A DNA stretch of 64,000 nt from Sphingomonas faeni (GCF_030817315.1 NZ_JAUSZF010000004.1:62001-126000); one strand, 5' to 3'. Counted from the stretch's first letter, positions 18,436-28,800 are shown. The notes: a model not told the origin generated them from the sequence alone. Translations and numbers: made by a program.

Positions 18436-19281
18436 ATGAGCAATGGCGATTTCGACACGCGTGTCCGCGACGTTGCCGCCCGCGCCAACTGGATGCGGCG
18501 GCGGCTGCTGGCGATGATTGTCAAGGCGGGGCAGGGGCATCCCGGTGGCGACCTGTCGGCGACGGACGTGCTGGCAGCGCTGTACTTCGATGTGCTGCGG
18601 ATTGATCCGGCCCATCCGAGGGCGCCGGGCCGCGATCGTTTCGTGATGAGCAAGGGGCATTGCACCGGCGCTCTGTATTCCGCGCTGGCCGGTCGCGGTT
18701 TCTTTCCGGAAGAGGAGCTCGACACCTATCTAGCGCCGGAGTCGCGGCTGAACGGTCATCCCAACCGCGTGTATCTTCCCGGGGTCGAGACCAATACCGG
18801 TCCCCTGGGACACGGCTTCCCGGTGGCGGTAGGCATTGCGATCGCGGGCCAGATCGACAGCGCCGACTACCGCGTGTTCGCGCTGACCGGTGACGGCGAG
18901 TTGCAGGAAGGAAGCATATGGGAGGCGGCGATGCTGGCTGGCCATCGTAAGCTCGGGCGGTTGACCGTCGTGGTGGACCGCAACGGTTTGCAGCAGGGCG
19001 CACGCACCGAGGACACCAACACGCTGGAACCGCTCGCGGACAAATGGCGCGCGTTCGGCTGGGATGTAGTCGGGATCGACGGCCATGATCACGGCGCCAT
19101 CCTGCGCGCGTTCGACGCGGCGGCGGAGCCCCGCGAGAAGCCGCTGTGCATCATTGCAAACACGGTAAAGGGACGCGGCGTCAGCTTCATGCAGGACCAG
19201 GCCGGCTGGCATCACGGAGTGCCCAGCGCGGCACAATATGCACAGGCGATCGGCGAGATCGAAGCGGAGATGGAATCATGA
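18436..19281 (+). CDS. Transketolase, N-terminal (TPP-binding) subunit
   Basis: A 281-residue half-transketolase. It has AGQGHPGGDLSATD, SKGHCTGALYSALAG, and the thiamine-diphosphate motif beginning GDGELQEGS and ending at DRNG. I prefer ATG 18436; ATG 18418 lies inside the operator candidate, and neither start has an obvious Shine-Dalgarno sequence. The stop overlaps the C-terminal subunit start by four bases. Split transketolases next to a sugar kinase are a mark of specialised pentose routes. Here the two subunits would act on D-apulose 4-phosphate with glyceraldehyde 3-phosphate, giving xylulose 5-phosphate and dihydroxyacetone phosphate (the AptA role), by inference from neighbours. Confidence 0.88.
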   Translation: MSNGDFDTRVRDVAARANWMRRRLLAMIVKAGQGHPGGDLSATDVLAALYFDVLRIDPAHPRAPGRDRFVMSKGHCTGALYSALAGRGFFPEEELDTYLAPESRLNGHPNRVYLPGVETNTGPLGHGFPVAVGIAIAGQIDSADYRVFALTGDGELQEGSIWEAAMLAGHRKLGRLTVVVDRNGLQQGARTEDTNTLEPLADKWRAFGWDVVGIDGHDHGAILRAFDAAAEPREKPLCIIANTVKGRGVSFMQDQAGWHHGVPSAAQYAQAIGEIEAEMES

Positions 19282-20237
19282 GCGCGACTATCGCTCCGCA
19301 AGGTCTGTTCGACTGTCGCGACGCATATGTCGCGACGCTGGAGGCGCTGGCCGTGGCAGACGACCGGATCGTCGCCGTCGTCAATGATTCGGTCGGCTCG
19401 TCGAAGCTAAGCAAATTCCGCGACCGGTTCCCGACACGGCTCGTCAACGTCGGCATCGCCGAGCAGAACATGGTCAGCGTCGGCGCCGGGCTGGCGAACG
19501 GCGGCAAGGTCCCGTTCGTCAGCGGTGCCGCTTGCTTCCTCACCGCACGCGCGATGGAGCAGATCAAGGTCGATTGCGGCTACAGCCAAGCCAATGTGAA
19601 GCTGTGCGGGATTTCGAGCGGCGTTGCCTACGGCGAACTCGGCGCGACGCATCACAGCATCGAGGACGTCGCATGGTTGCGCGCGATCGACAAGTTGACC
19701 GTCATCGTGCCGGCCGATCCGTGGGAGACGGGCGAGGCGATCAAGGCTGCAGCGGCGCATGACGGGCCGGTCTTCGTTCGAATCAGCCGCATGCCCGTTC
19801 CGGCGCTCGACCGCGGCGATGCGGCGTTCATGATCGGTCGTGCCGAAACGCTGCGGGACGGCACGGACGTGACGATCGTCGCCAACGGTACGCTGGTCCA
19901 CCGCGCGCTGGCGGCTGCCGAGGTGCTGGCAGACGAGGGGATCGCGGCGCGGGTCGTGAACATGTCTACCGTCTCGCCGATCGATACGGCGGCGCTTGCC
20001 GCGGCAGCCGCGACCGGAGCGATCGTGACCGCGGAGGAGGGGTTGGCTTATGGCGGCCTTGGCGGTGCGGTTGCCGAATGGTGCGCGCGGAATGCACCAG
20101 TGCCGATGCGGATGCTCGGGTTCCCAGGCTTCCTGCCGACCGGCTCGGCCGAATGGCTGATGGAACGATACGGGCTCACCGCCGACGGGATCGTGGCCGC
20201 GGCGCGCGACGTGCTGGAACAGCGGCGCGTGCGATGA
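19278..20237 (+). CDS. Transketolase, C-terminal (pyrimidine-binding) subunit
   Basis: A 319-residue partner of the preceding subunit. VNVGIAEQNMVSVGAGLA holds the catalytic Glu that activates thiamine diphosphate, and GATHHSIEDVAWLRAI contains the conserved His pair. The C-terminal domain (VTAEEGLAYGGLGGAVAE) is the usual transketolase C-fold. ATG 19278 overlaps the upstream stop, and its own stop overlaps the kinase start (ATGA), so all three proteins should be made in matched amounts. It fits the AptB position of the apiose pathway. Confidence 0.88.
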   Translation: MSATIAPQGLFDCRDAYVATLEALAVADDRIVAVVNDSVGSSKLSKFRDRFPTRLVNVGIAEQNMVSVGAGLANGGKVPFVSGAACFLTARAMEQIKVDCGYSQANVKLCGISSGVAYGELGATHHSIEDVAWLRAIDKLTVIVPADPWETGEAIKAAAAHDGPVFVRISRMPVPALDRGDAAFMIGRAETLRDGTDVTIVANGTLVHRALAAAEVLADEGIAARVVNMSTVSPIDTAALAAAAATGAIVTAEEGLAYGGLGGAVAEWCARNAPVPMRMLGFPGFLPTGSAEWLMERYGLTADGIVAAARDVLEQRRVR

Positions 20238-21715
20238 CCATGCCCGTCATCCTCACGATCGATCAGGGGACGACGAATACCAAGGCGCTGCTGGTCGCGA
20301 CCGACGGCACGGTGATGGCGTCGCGCTCTCGGGCGATGCGAGTCGCCTATCCCCGCGCCGGGTGGGCCGAGCAATCGGCGTCCGACATATGGGCCGGGGT
20401 GGCAGCGCTCATCGCGGAACTCGTCACGGACCAGCGGACGTCGGGACCCGACCTGCACATAATGGGCATCGGCATCGCCAACCAGCGCGAGACGGTGGTG
20501 ATATGGGATGCTCAGACCGGGCGTGCGCTGACGCCGGCGGTGCTGTGGCAGTGCCAGCGTTCTGCCGGCCGCTGCACCGAACTGCGCGCGCAGGGGCTGG
20601 AGCCGATGATCGTCGAGCGCACCGGACTGGGGCTCGACCCTTTGTTTCCCGCCGCCAAGATCGCCGACCTGCTCAAGATGATCCCTGGCGGCCCCGAGCG
20701 GGCGGCGCGGGGCGACGTGCGGTGCGGGACGATCGACAGCTGGCTGCTGTGGAACCTGACCGGCGGCACGGTCCACGCGACCGATCACGGCAATGCCTCG
20801 CGCACGCAATTGTTTAACCTCGATACGCTTGACTGGGACGAGGACCTGGCGACGATCTTTGGCGTACCTATCGCGATGCTGCCGCGTGTCATGGCGTCTG
20901 ACAGCCGCTTCGGCACCGTCGCACCGGAGCTGACCGCATTGCCGCCTGACACGCCCATCCACGCTATGATGGGCGACAGCCACGCCGCGCTGTTCGCGCA
21001 CGGCATCGAAACACCGGGCAGCGGCATAAAGGCGACGATCGGCACGGGCAGTTCGCTGATGACGCCGACTGCGGTCCGCGTACGCTCGACGCACGGCCTG
21101 TCGAGCACCATCGCCTGGAGTCGCGGCGGAACGGTGCGCCATGCGCTTGAAGGCAATATCTCCGTATCAGGCCAAGCGGCAGCCTTCGCTACCACGTTGT
21201 TGGGCCTTGCCGACGAAGCCGCGCTGACGACGCTCGCGGCATCGGTGCCGAATGCCAATGGCGTCCTGTTCGTACCCGCGCTTGCCGGGCTCGGCGCCCC
21301 CCATTGGTGCCCGCACGCGCGCGGCACGATCAGCGAAATGACGCATTCGACCCGCCCTGCGCATGTCGCACGGGCGACGCTCGATGCGATCGCGCTTCAG
21401 ATCGCCGATGTGATCGAAGCGATGGAGGCCGATCTTGGATCTCGCTGCACTTCGATCTCGATCGACGGCGGTGCCGCGAAGAATGGCCTGCTCGCACAGA
21501 TCCTAGCCGACCTGACGGGGCGAAACGTTGCCCGACCGAAGGCTGCGGAGGCCAGCGCGCTTGGTGTCGCGCGCATGGCGGCCGAAGCGCTGGGCCATGT
21601 CGCCGACGGGATGCGCCTTATGCCGCACGATGCGTTCGTGCCGATCATTGCCGATGCCGAGCGCGCCGCGATCCGAACCGGCTGGATCGCGGCGATCGAT
21701 CGCGCCGTGCGTTAG
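20234..21715 (+). CDS. FGGY-family carbohydrate kinase (candidate D-apulose kinase)
   Basis: A 493-residue FGGY kinase. The N-terminal phosphate loop ILTIDQGTTNTK, the catalytic-Asp region MMGDSHAALFAHG, the second ATP motif IGTGSSLMTPT, the GLGAPHW loop and the C-terminal SIDGGAAKNGLLAQILAD are all present. Sequence style is closest to glycerol and erythritol-type kinases. Coupling to a split transketolase points to a branched or straight pentulose as substrate; D-apulose is inferred, with xylulose or ribulose as alternatives. The stop is in convergent overlap with the MFS gene. Confidence 0.85.
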   Translation: MTMPVILTIDQGTTNTKALLVATDGTVMASRSRAMRVAYPRAGWAEQSASDIWAGVAALIAELVTDQRTSGPDLHIMGIGIANQRETVVIWDAQTGRALTPAVLWQCQRSAGRCTELRAQGLEPMIVERTGLGLDPLFPAAKIADLLKMIPGGPERAARGDVRCGTIDSWLLWNLTGGTVHATDHGNASRTQLFNLDTLDWDEDLATIFGVPIAMLPRVMASDSRFGTVAPELTALPPDTPIHAMMGDSHAALFAHGIETPGSGIKATIGTGSSLMTPTAVRVRSTHGLSSTIAWSRGGTVRHALEGNISVSGQAAAFATTLLGLADEAALTTLAASVPNANGVLFVPALAGLGAPHWCPHARGTISEMTHSTRPAHVARATLDAIALQIADVIEAMEADLGSRCTSISIDGGAAKNGLLAQILADLTGRNVARPKAAEASALGVARMAAEALGHVADGMRLMPHDAFVPIIADAERAAIRTGWIAAIDRAVR

Positions 21716-23031
21716 ACGCCTGCCGGATGCCGATCGATCGGTGCCACGTCCATCTCCGCCTCCAATTCGTCGAGCGACTTGCCTTCGTTGCGGGGCGCCC
21801 CGAGGAAACCGATCAATCCGCTCAGGAACAGGAACCCGGTGAGGATCCAGGCCAGCGTCTGGAACCCGGTCGAGGTGAGCAGCGGCACGAAGAAGCTGAA
21901 TACGCCAAGCGTGATCCGGACTACTCCGAACATCAGCCCCTGCGCGGTGCTGCGCAGCAGCGTCGGAAACATTTCCGCGCTCCACAACTGGAAGAACGAC
22001 TGTGCGCCAAAACCCTGCCCGACGCTCATCAGGAAGACGTGCAGCAGCGCCATCGGCAGAGTAAGCGGAAAGATGGCAAGCAGCGCCATACCGATCACCT
22101 GAATGGTCGCGGAAACGAGGAACAACAGTCGTTGGTTCACCTTGTCCGCGAGTTGCATGAAGATCAGCCAGATCGAAAGCATGCCAATGAAGAAGCTAAG
22201 CGACTGGACCGCGACCGACATCGACTGGCTCTGATTGCCGACGGTTCGCAGGATATAGGGGAAGAAGAAGCCGTTGGTGCCAGCCCACAGGTTCCACATG
22301 CCGTACATGCCGATGAGGAACGCCATCGGCCCGATCCACTTCGCCTTCATGAGATCGCGCAGGCGGACGGGCTGGGGTGGGGAACCGTCGATCAGAGCGA
22401 CGTCTGCCTTGGCATCTAGCCAGCGTTGCGATTCTCCCATCCGCGACCGCAGGAAGGTGAGCGCGACCGCGAGGATCGCCAGATGCGCGAAGACGATCCG
22501 GGCACCTAGCAGGCCGAGTGGCTCCAGCGCGAGGAACATGAACAGGACAACGACGGGGCCGAGATACCACAGCACCTGTGCCACACCGCTGTGCTTGCCG
22601 CGCGCACCCTTTGGCGCGGACTCGGCGATTAGCGACCAGGATGCCGGAATATCGGCGCCCACCGCCAAGCCGACCAGGAAAAAGCCGATTAGGATCGTCC
22701 ACGCATTCATCGCGAAGATAAGCCAGAGCATGCCGAACGCGTAGAACAGCATGTCGTACTGGTAGATCGTCTTGCGGCCGAACAGATCGCACAGCCTGCC
22801 ACCGACGAACGCACCGATGCCGGCCGAGATCGCGTTAGGCCCAAGCGCGCCGATCAAACCGACGAAGGAGGGGCTGAGTTTGTACGCCTCCATCCACAAC
22901 GCCAACGCAGCGGACCCGGCGACGATCGACCCCGCATCGATATAGTTGGCGAGCCCCGCCAGGATCGTGTTCTTCCAGTCGTTCCGCTCGGATCCAGAGG
23001 CGTCGATCGCCTCAATCGTATCGCCCGCCAT
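21712..23031 (-). CDS. MFS sugar porter
   Basis: A 439-residue inner-membrane transporter with about 12 hydrophobic segments. The sugar-porter signature GGRLCDLFGRKTIYQYDM follows TM2, GADIPASWSLIAESAPKGARGKHSG follows TM4, and RSTAQGLMFGVVR lies in the second half. It likely imports the monosaccharide used by the neighbouring kinase and isomerase. It is transcribed divergently from the apiosidase-like gene across operator candidate D, and converges on the kinase gene with overlapping stops. Confidence 0.88.
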   Translation of the reverse strand: MAGDTIEAIDASGSERNDWKNTILAGLANYIDAGSIVAGSAALALWMEAYKLSPSFVGLIGALGPNAISAGIGAFVGGRLCDLFGRKTIYQYDMLFYAFGMLWLIFAMNAWTILIGFFLVGLAVGADIPASWSLIAESAPKGARGKHSGVAQVLWYLGPVVVLFMFLALEPLGLLGARIVFAHLAILAVALTFLRSRMGESQRWLDAKADVALIDGSPPQPVRLRDLMKAKWIGPMAFLIGMYGMWNLWAGTNGFFFPYILRTVGNQSQSMSVAVQSLSFFIGMLSIWLIFMQLADKVNQRLLFLVSATIQVIGMALLAIFPLTLPMALLHVFLMSVGQGFGAQSFFQLWSAEMFPTLLRSTAQGLMFGVVRITLGVFSFFVPLLTSTGFQTLAWILTGFLFLSGLIGFLGAPRNEGKSLDELEAEMDVAPIDRHPAGV

Positions 23032-23054
23032 GCCATCCCTTCCGACATTCTTTT

Positions 23055-23070
23055 CTTATGACGTCATATG
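23055..23070. promoter_or_regulatory. Operator candidate D
   Basis: CTTATGACGTCATATG sits between the divergent MFS and DUF5060/DUF4038 genes. Its core ATGACGTCAT is a perfect palindrome, which makes it the most symmetric of the four copies. Confidence 0.65.
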
Positions 23071-23135
23071 ATACTATGAATGTCTGATCCAGCATGTTTG
23101 TGGGTGCGGTTCGCACGGAAAATAGGAGACGGCAG

Positions 23136-24719
23136 GTGGAATTCTCACGACGCACGATGCTGGGTTCAACGTTGGTAACGGGAGCGGCCGCGCTCGTGCC
23201 CGCCGCCACTGCCGTCGCTGCGCTGCCCCGCCGCGTTGAGCGGTGGGGCCTGTACGAGATCGCATTGGACGGTCCGTCGAGCGGCAATCCGTTCGACGAT
23301 GTTCGGGTCGTCGCGACCTTCGAATCGTCCGGAAAGCGCTTGGAGATTCCTGGCTTCTACGATGGCGACGGCATCTACCGTATCCGGTTTAGCCCTGGCG
23401 AACTCGGTCGCTGGACGTGGCGGACGACCAGCAACGTCGCTGCGCTCGACGGGCGCACGGGCAGCGTTGAGAGCATCGTGCCGCGCGCGGGCAATCATGG
23501 CCCCGTCAGGATGACGCGAGACGGCTATCACTTCGTCCATGCCGACGGGACGCCCTATCGCCCGGTCGGGACCACCGCCTATTCCTGGGCGCTGCAATCC
23601 GAATCACGCTGCGCCGAGACGCTAACGACACTGAAGGCCGCGCCCTTCAACAAGATCCGCATGTGCGTTTTCCCCAACGTGCCGTCGGTTGCGACGGATC
23701 CGTTCGTCCGCACCGGCGGTGGCCCGAAAGATTGGGACGCGACCCGCTTCGATCCTGCCTATTTCCGCCGGTTCGAGGATCGCATCCGGCGCTTGGGCGA
23801 GCTTGGTATCGAGGCCGACGTCATCCTGTTCCATCCTTACGACAAGACACGCGGCTATTCGGGCATGCGGCCTGCCGACGATGCGCGGTATGTCCGTTAT
23901 GTCGCCGCCCGGTTCGGCGCGTTCCGTAACGTGTGGTGGGCGATGGCCAACGAATATGACATCGTCGAGGGCAAGACCGTCGCCGATTGGGATGCGCTGT
24001 TCCAGATTCTAATCGCGGCGGATCCGCACGACCGGCTACGCTCGATCCACCAGCTCCACGTCTACTACGACAATCGCAAGCCCTGGATCACCCATGCCAG
24101 CATTCAGCATGGTGCCGCTGTTCTGGACGACGGCCGTGTCCATCCGCATCGCAACTTCGCACAGAAGGCCGTGATCTTCGACGAAGTCATATATGAGGGT
24201 AATTCGGACAAGCGATGGGCCAAGCTCACCGGAGAACAGCTCGTCGAGCGCTTCTGGTGGGGCACCGTTGGCGGTGCGTATGTCGGACACGGCGAGGTCA
24301 TAACCGACAATGGCGATCCCGATCGATCATGGTTGGGCCAGGGCGGGCGTCTGCGTGGGACCAGTCCACCCCGGCTGGCCTTTCTGAAACGGATAATAGA
24401 AAGCGCGCCGCAACCCGGCATTGATCCGATCCAGCAGTTCTGGGACTATCATCTCGGCGGCCACGAGTTCACTTGGTATCTGCGCTATTTCGGCGGCACT
24501 ACGCCGACGCGATGGGACGTTGTTCTACCCACGCGCGCGACTGAACCCCATCCGGACTACCGGATCGATGTGATCGATACATGGAACATGACGATCGCAC
24601 CGATCGACGGCGTCTTTCGCATGCACCAACGGGACGAATATGAAATTATCGATCTAAAACGTCCGGTCATCGACCTACCAGGTAAACCATACATGGCGGT
24701 TCGCTTGATTGCAGTCTGA
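23136..24719 (+). CDS. Tat-exported DUF5060/DUF4038 glycosidase (GH140-like, apiosidase type)
   Basis: A 527-residue enzyme starting at GTG 23136, chosen because AGGAG lies seven bases upstream and the protein then opens with a Tat signal (SRRTMLGS, hydrophobic stretch, AVAA). Residues ~35-110 form a DUF5060 Ig-like domain (IALDGPSSGNPFDDV, GELGRWTW). Residues ~125-430 are the DUF4038 TIM barrel. Candidate catalytic residues are E273 in WWAMANEYD and E350 in FDEVIYEGN. Characterised DUF4038 proteins (GH140) cut apiose from the galacturonan backbone of rhamnogalacturonan II. Release of apiose here fits the adjacent apiose-type catabolic genes. The substrate is inferred. Confidence 0.8.
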   Translation: MEFSRRTMLGSTLVTGAAALVPAATAVAALPRRVERWGLYEIALDGPSSGNPFDDVRVVATFESSGKRLEIPGFYDGDGIYRIRFSPGELGRWTWRTTSNVAALDGRTGSVESIVPRAGNHGPVRMTRDGYHFVHADGTPYRPVGTTAYSWALQSESRCAETLTTLKAAPFNKIRMCVFPNVPSVATDPFVRTGGGPKDWDATRFDPAYFRRFEDRIRRLGELGIEADVILFHPYDKTRGYSGMRPADDARYVRYVAARFGAFRNVWWAMANEYDIVEGKTVADWDALFQILIAADPHDRLRSIHQLHVYYDNRKPWITHASIQHGAAVLDDGRVHPHRNFAQKAVIFDEVIYEGNSDKRWAKLTGEQLVERFWWGTVGGAYVGHGEVITDNGDPDRSWLGQGGRLRGTSPPRLAFLKRIIESAPQPGIDPIQQFWDYHLGGHEFTWYLRYFGGTTPTRWDVVLPTRATEPHPDYRIDVIDTWNMTIAPIDGVFRMHQRDEYEIIDLKRPVIDLPGKPYMAVRLIAV

Positions 24720-24750
24720 AGGGCTTTGTCAGACCTGAACTGTCGAAGGG

Positions 24751-25759
24751 GGCTTTGTTGCATAACGCCTCGAGAGCATGAGCGCGGTTTTGCTTGAAGA
24801 TATTATGCGATGCGGACGGTGACCGGCGCTCCTATTTTGGAGAAGCGATTGAGGATTGCAGCACGGATTTTGAGCTCGGTGATCTGACGATCGAAGGTAC
24901 GGGCGACAACGCGTTGGCTCAGGAGCTTAGAGCAGTGCATTTTGGTCTCGACGAGACTGCGACGATGATAGCCGCTCCACTTCTTCCAGATAGCGCGGCC
25001 AAGGCGCTTTGTAGCGCGTAGCGCTTCATTGCGACCATCTACGCCGGGGCCGCCCTTCGTCCATGGTTGGCCGTTGCGACGGACCGGAATGACCGCATCG
25101 GCACCGCGTTCGGCAATGGCAGCATGGCACGCCCTGGTATCGTAAGCGCCATCTCCGCCGACGCTGAGTATCTGCTCGTCCTGCGGGATCTGCGCCAGTA
25201 GATTGGGCAACGTCGGCGCATCGCCGATGGCATTCGTCGTGACTTCGATGGCCCGGATATCCAGCGCTGCCGCGTCGATCCCCAGATGTACCTTGCGCCA
25301 CTGGCGCTGGTAGGAAACGCCATGTTTGCGCGTCTTCCACTCGCCTTCACCGGTCATCTTGATCCCTGTGCTGTCGACCAGAAGGCGCAGGCCGCCTGAA
25401 CTGGGCCGCCCGCCAAGTTCGACCATCAACGTCTTCTGCCGTCGGCACAGTGTCGTATAATCCGGCACCGGCCAGTCCACCCGGCAAGCTTGATCAGGCT
25501 CGCCACCAACCCTGTCACTTGCCGCAAAGGCAGATTGAACAGCGATTTCAGCGTCAGGCAGAGCTCAATCGCGCTCTCAGAAAATCGCATCGGCTGATTA
25601 GGACGACCACACGGCTTCGACAGCCAGTGCATCTGCGGATCAAACCATATTTCCAGCGATCCGCGCCGCTTCAGCGCTGCATTATATTCCGGCCAGTTCA
25701 TCGTGCGATATTGAGGTGCGGCAGGTTTGGGCATCAAGCGTCGGTTTTGCAACAAAGCC
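24751..25759 (-). mobile_element. IS5-family element, IS903-like group
   Basis: Terminal inverted repeats begin GGCTTTGTTGCATAA (left) and, on the other strand, GGCTTTGTTGCAAAA (right), very like the IS903 ends. No 9-bp target duplication is visible. The flanks themselves are inverted (ACTGTCGAA at 24739 and TTCGACAGT ending 25771). Either the repeats are longer than in IS903 or the element entered a hairpin. Confidence 0.85.
24803..25734 (-). pseudogene. IS903-like transposase, frameshifted
   Basis: A DDE transposase in two frames. The N-terminal part (NWPEYNAALKRRG, LTLKSLFNLPLRQV) ends at KLAG near 25480. The rest resumes one frame away with DWPVPDYTTLCRRQKTL, LLVDSTGIKMTGEGEW and AYDTRACHAAI. 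Expected sequence at the join is GCCGGGCTGGAC, but the DNA reads GCCGGGTGGAC: one C is missing. The intact family member is a single frame of ~310 residues, so this copy should be inactive unless the base loss is a sequencing error. Confidence 0.85.
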
Positions 25760-25868
25760 ACGTTCGACAGTAAATTGGAAAATTTATGGTCCCGAAACCG
25801 GCCATCGAAGCCATTATGACGCCCCTGCTTAATCCTTATAGAGTCTAACGACGGTCACAGATCGCATT

Positions 25869-25895
25869 CGCGACCGTCAAAACTTGACGGTCGCG
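25869..25895 (-). terminator. Hairpin overlapping the TonB receptor stop codon
   Basis: CGCGACCGTCAA and TTGACGGTCGCG form a perfect 12-bp stem around three bases, spanning the stop at 25877. No T-run follows on the minus strand, so it may stabilise the mRNA end rather than terminate transcription. Confidence 0.4.
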
Positions 25896-28800
25896 CCGAT
25901 AAAGAACTCGGTCCCCATGACGTCATAGGTTGCGGACCAGGTATTCGAGTTCGGGCCCTGTGTCGTGATCGGCGGGTTGTTGTTGAAGATGTTGTTGGCG
26001 CCGCCGTACAGTTCGAGCGACTTGGCCGCCTTCAACGAAAACGACAGATCGATGTAATTCTGATCGTCGAGCACGGGATAGGCGATGCTCGACAGTGTCG
26101 GCGCGGTGGCCGCGCCCGACCGGATGGGTACGACGAAGCGGTCCGTGGTGACGGCACCGATATACCGATGACGCGCGCTCAGGCTGAGATCGCCGATGTT
26201 CCAGGTGATCCGCGACGTGCCGCGCCAGCGGGGCAGCGGCTGGCCGCAGGTCGCACCGTGCGACCCGGCGCAGTAATTCTTGATCTGGTCGAACGCCGCC
26301 ACCGGCGTCGATGTGAACTCGGCTAGCCAGGTGTAGTTCGTCCCGAAATCAATCGTGCTCGTCTCGCCGAACAGCGGCAGACCGAAGCCCAGATTGAGCC
26401 GATACTGCACGGCGAAGTCGACACCCGAAGTCTTCAGCGATCCGGTGTTCGCGTTGCGGATCTGCGCCACATACGGATCGTTGATTGCCCCGGAATTGGG
26501 ATCGCGGCTTATCGCGCGGCAGTATTCGCTGTTCGCATCCTGCAGGACGTTGAAACACAGGTTCATCGTGTTCTGCAGACCGCCACCCAGCGCGGAGATC
26601 GCGCCATCGAGCGTGATGTTGAAATAGTCGATGCTGATGAACAGGCGCGGCGCGAAACTCGGCGTAATAACCGCGCCGACCGTAAACGTATCCGACTTTT
26701 CCGCACCGACATCAGGGTTGCCGCCGAAATCGGCGGGAATGATGTTATTGGGCTGGACCCCTGCCGTGAAGACGGCTGCTGCTGGCACGCCGTTTGCGAT
26801 GCAGACCGCGCGTACCGCGTCGGTGCGCCCTGATGCCGGCCCACGGTCGCCGCAGGGATCGGTCGCAGCGCCGACAACCCGGTTGAGGCCACCGAACACC
26901 TCGGCGACGTTCGGCGCGCGGATTGCCCTTTGATACTGTCCACGAAACGCGAGATCGCGACTGACCCGCCAGTCGAGTCCGCCAAGATAGGTCCAGACGC
27001 TGCCGATGCCACCGAGATTGTAGTCGGACCGACGAAATGCCGCGTTCGCGGTCAGATCCTCGACGAACGGCGTGTTGTGGATGAGCGGGACGCGAATCTC
27101 GCCGAACACGTCCTTGACCGAGATGCTGCCGCTCGTCGGCAACCCCGGATTGAAGCCGGCGACGTCGCCCGACGCCAGGAAGGAGTCCGGGTTGAACGTC
27201 GCACTGGTCTTGCGCCATTCGCCGCCGAACGAGAAGCCGAGCGGCCCTGCGGGAAGCGAGAACAGCTTGCCCGTGATATTGCCGGCCGCGACCTGCAGCG
27301 TGGTCTTGGTGATGTTGGTCGCGCTGATCGAGATCGCGTCCGAACATGCCGCCGAAATGTTCTGCCCGAAGATATTGCAGACCGGTGCCGCACCGCCGGC
27401 CGAGAGAAGCGAAGCCTGCAGACGGCTTCGCGAGACGGCGTTGCGCAGTTCCACTGTCTCGTCGCTCTTGGCGTAGCTGTAATAGGCATCGTATTTGAGA
27501 TCGGTCAGGAAGCCTTGGGATACGTCGCCGATATCGCCGCGAAGTCCCCAGGCGCCGCGGAAGACCTTGCGCTTCGAATCGCTCTGCCGCGGTCCGACTT
27601 CGAGATAGCGACGGCCTGCGGTCAGCACAGCCAGTCCGTCACCGCGTGTGGTGGTCTGGCGTGTCGTGCCGCTGACGATGGTCTGCGGGCCGGTTTCGGC
27701 GAGATCCAGTTGCTGCAACACGCCCTGAAGCTGCGGCGTCAGATAAGGGTTGTTGACGTTGAAGAGGGTCGGCGCACCGACGTTTGTGGGCGCGAGCTGC
27801 GCGTTGCTGCGCACGTCGGAGTAATGCAGCTCCATATACCCGGTCAGAGCCTTGGCGAAATCGAAATGGCTGAAGCTGTTCACCATCCGTCGTTCCAGCG
27901 GCTGGATCAGATAGTTGTCGGGCGCGAGATTGAAATCGTCCTGCGGCGTGATCTGCGGCCGCGCAGCTGTTCCGGCATCATTGAATGTGAAGCCGCGAGA
28001 CCCGAGCCCGCCTAGGCCGGCAGCGGCATAGGCCGCGTTGAGCGCGGCATTGCTGCCGCCGGCCGATGGGATACCGGAGAAGCGGCCATTGGGAATATCG
28101 CCGCTGCCGCCACGCACGAAGCCGAGTTCGCCGCCGCCGGACTGGCACGTCTGGCCAGCGGGGATGGAGAACGGCGTTCCGGCACCGCGCGAGCTGCCGG
28201 TCCCAGGCACGACGCAGCCATCCTGCAGCGAGTCGTACGCGAAGCTGCCCCGTTCCCCGCGCGTGATCGAATTGCGCTTCTGGTAGTTGCCAGAGACCAC
28301 GACATTGCCGCGCCCGTCGGCGAAATTGCTGCCGACCGTCAGATCAAAATTGTAGACCGGTGTTCCGGTCGGGCGATCCATGTTCAACTGCGAGCGCCCT
28401 TCGACGCCATTGAAATCGTTCCGCATAATGAAGTTGACCACGCCGGTGATCGCATCCGATCCATAGACTGCCGACGAGCCGCCGGTGACGATCTCCGTCC
28501 GCGCGATAAGCGCCGCGGGGATGGTGTTCAGATCGGTGACCTGATCAGGGCCGTAAATAGCAAAGCGGCGGCCGTTCACGAGCACGAGATTGCGGCTTGG
28601 TCCGAACCCGCGCAGGTTGACGCTGGCGGTGCCGTTCAGCGTATTGGATGTCGACCCACCCTCTTGGGAGGCGACGAACTGGGGCGATGCTTCCAGAAGG
28701 TTCTCGACATTGACTGTGCCGGACAATTTCAGGTCGGATTCGCCCAGGATATTGACTGGCGTCGAGGCGTTGAAGCCGTTGCGGGCGATGCGCGAGCCGG

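Noticed and set aside
25917..25932. ATGACGTCAT near the end of the TonB receptor gene, matching the regulon motif
   Set aside because: It lies inside conserved coding sequence (TYDVMGTEF) far from any promoter, so it is probably chance.
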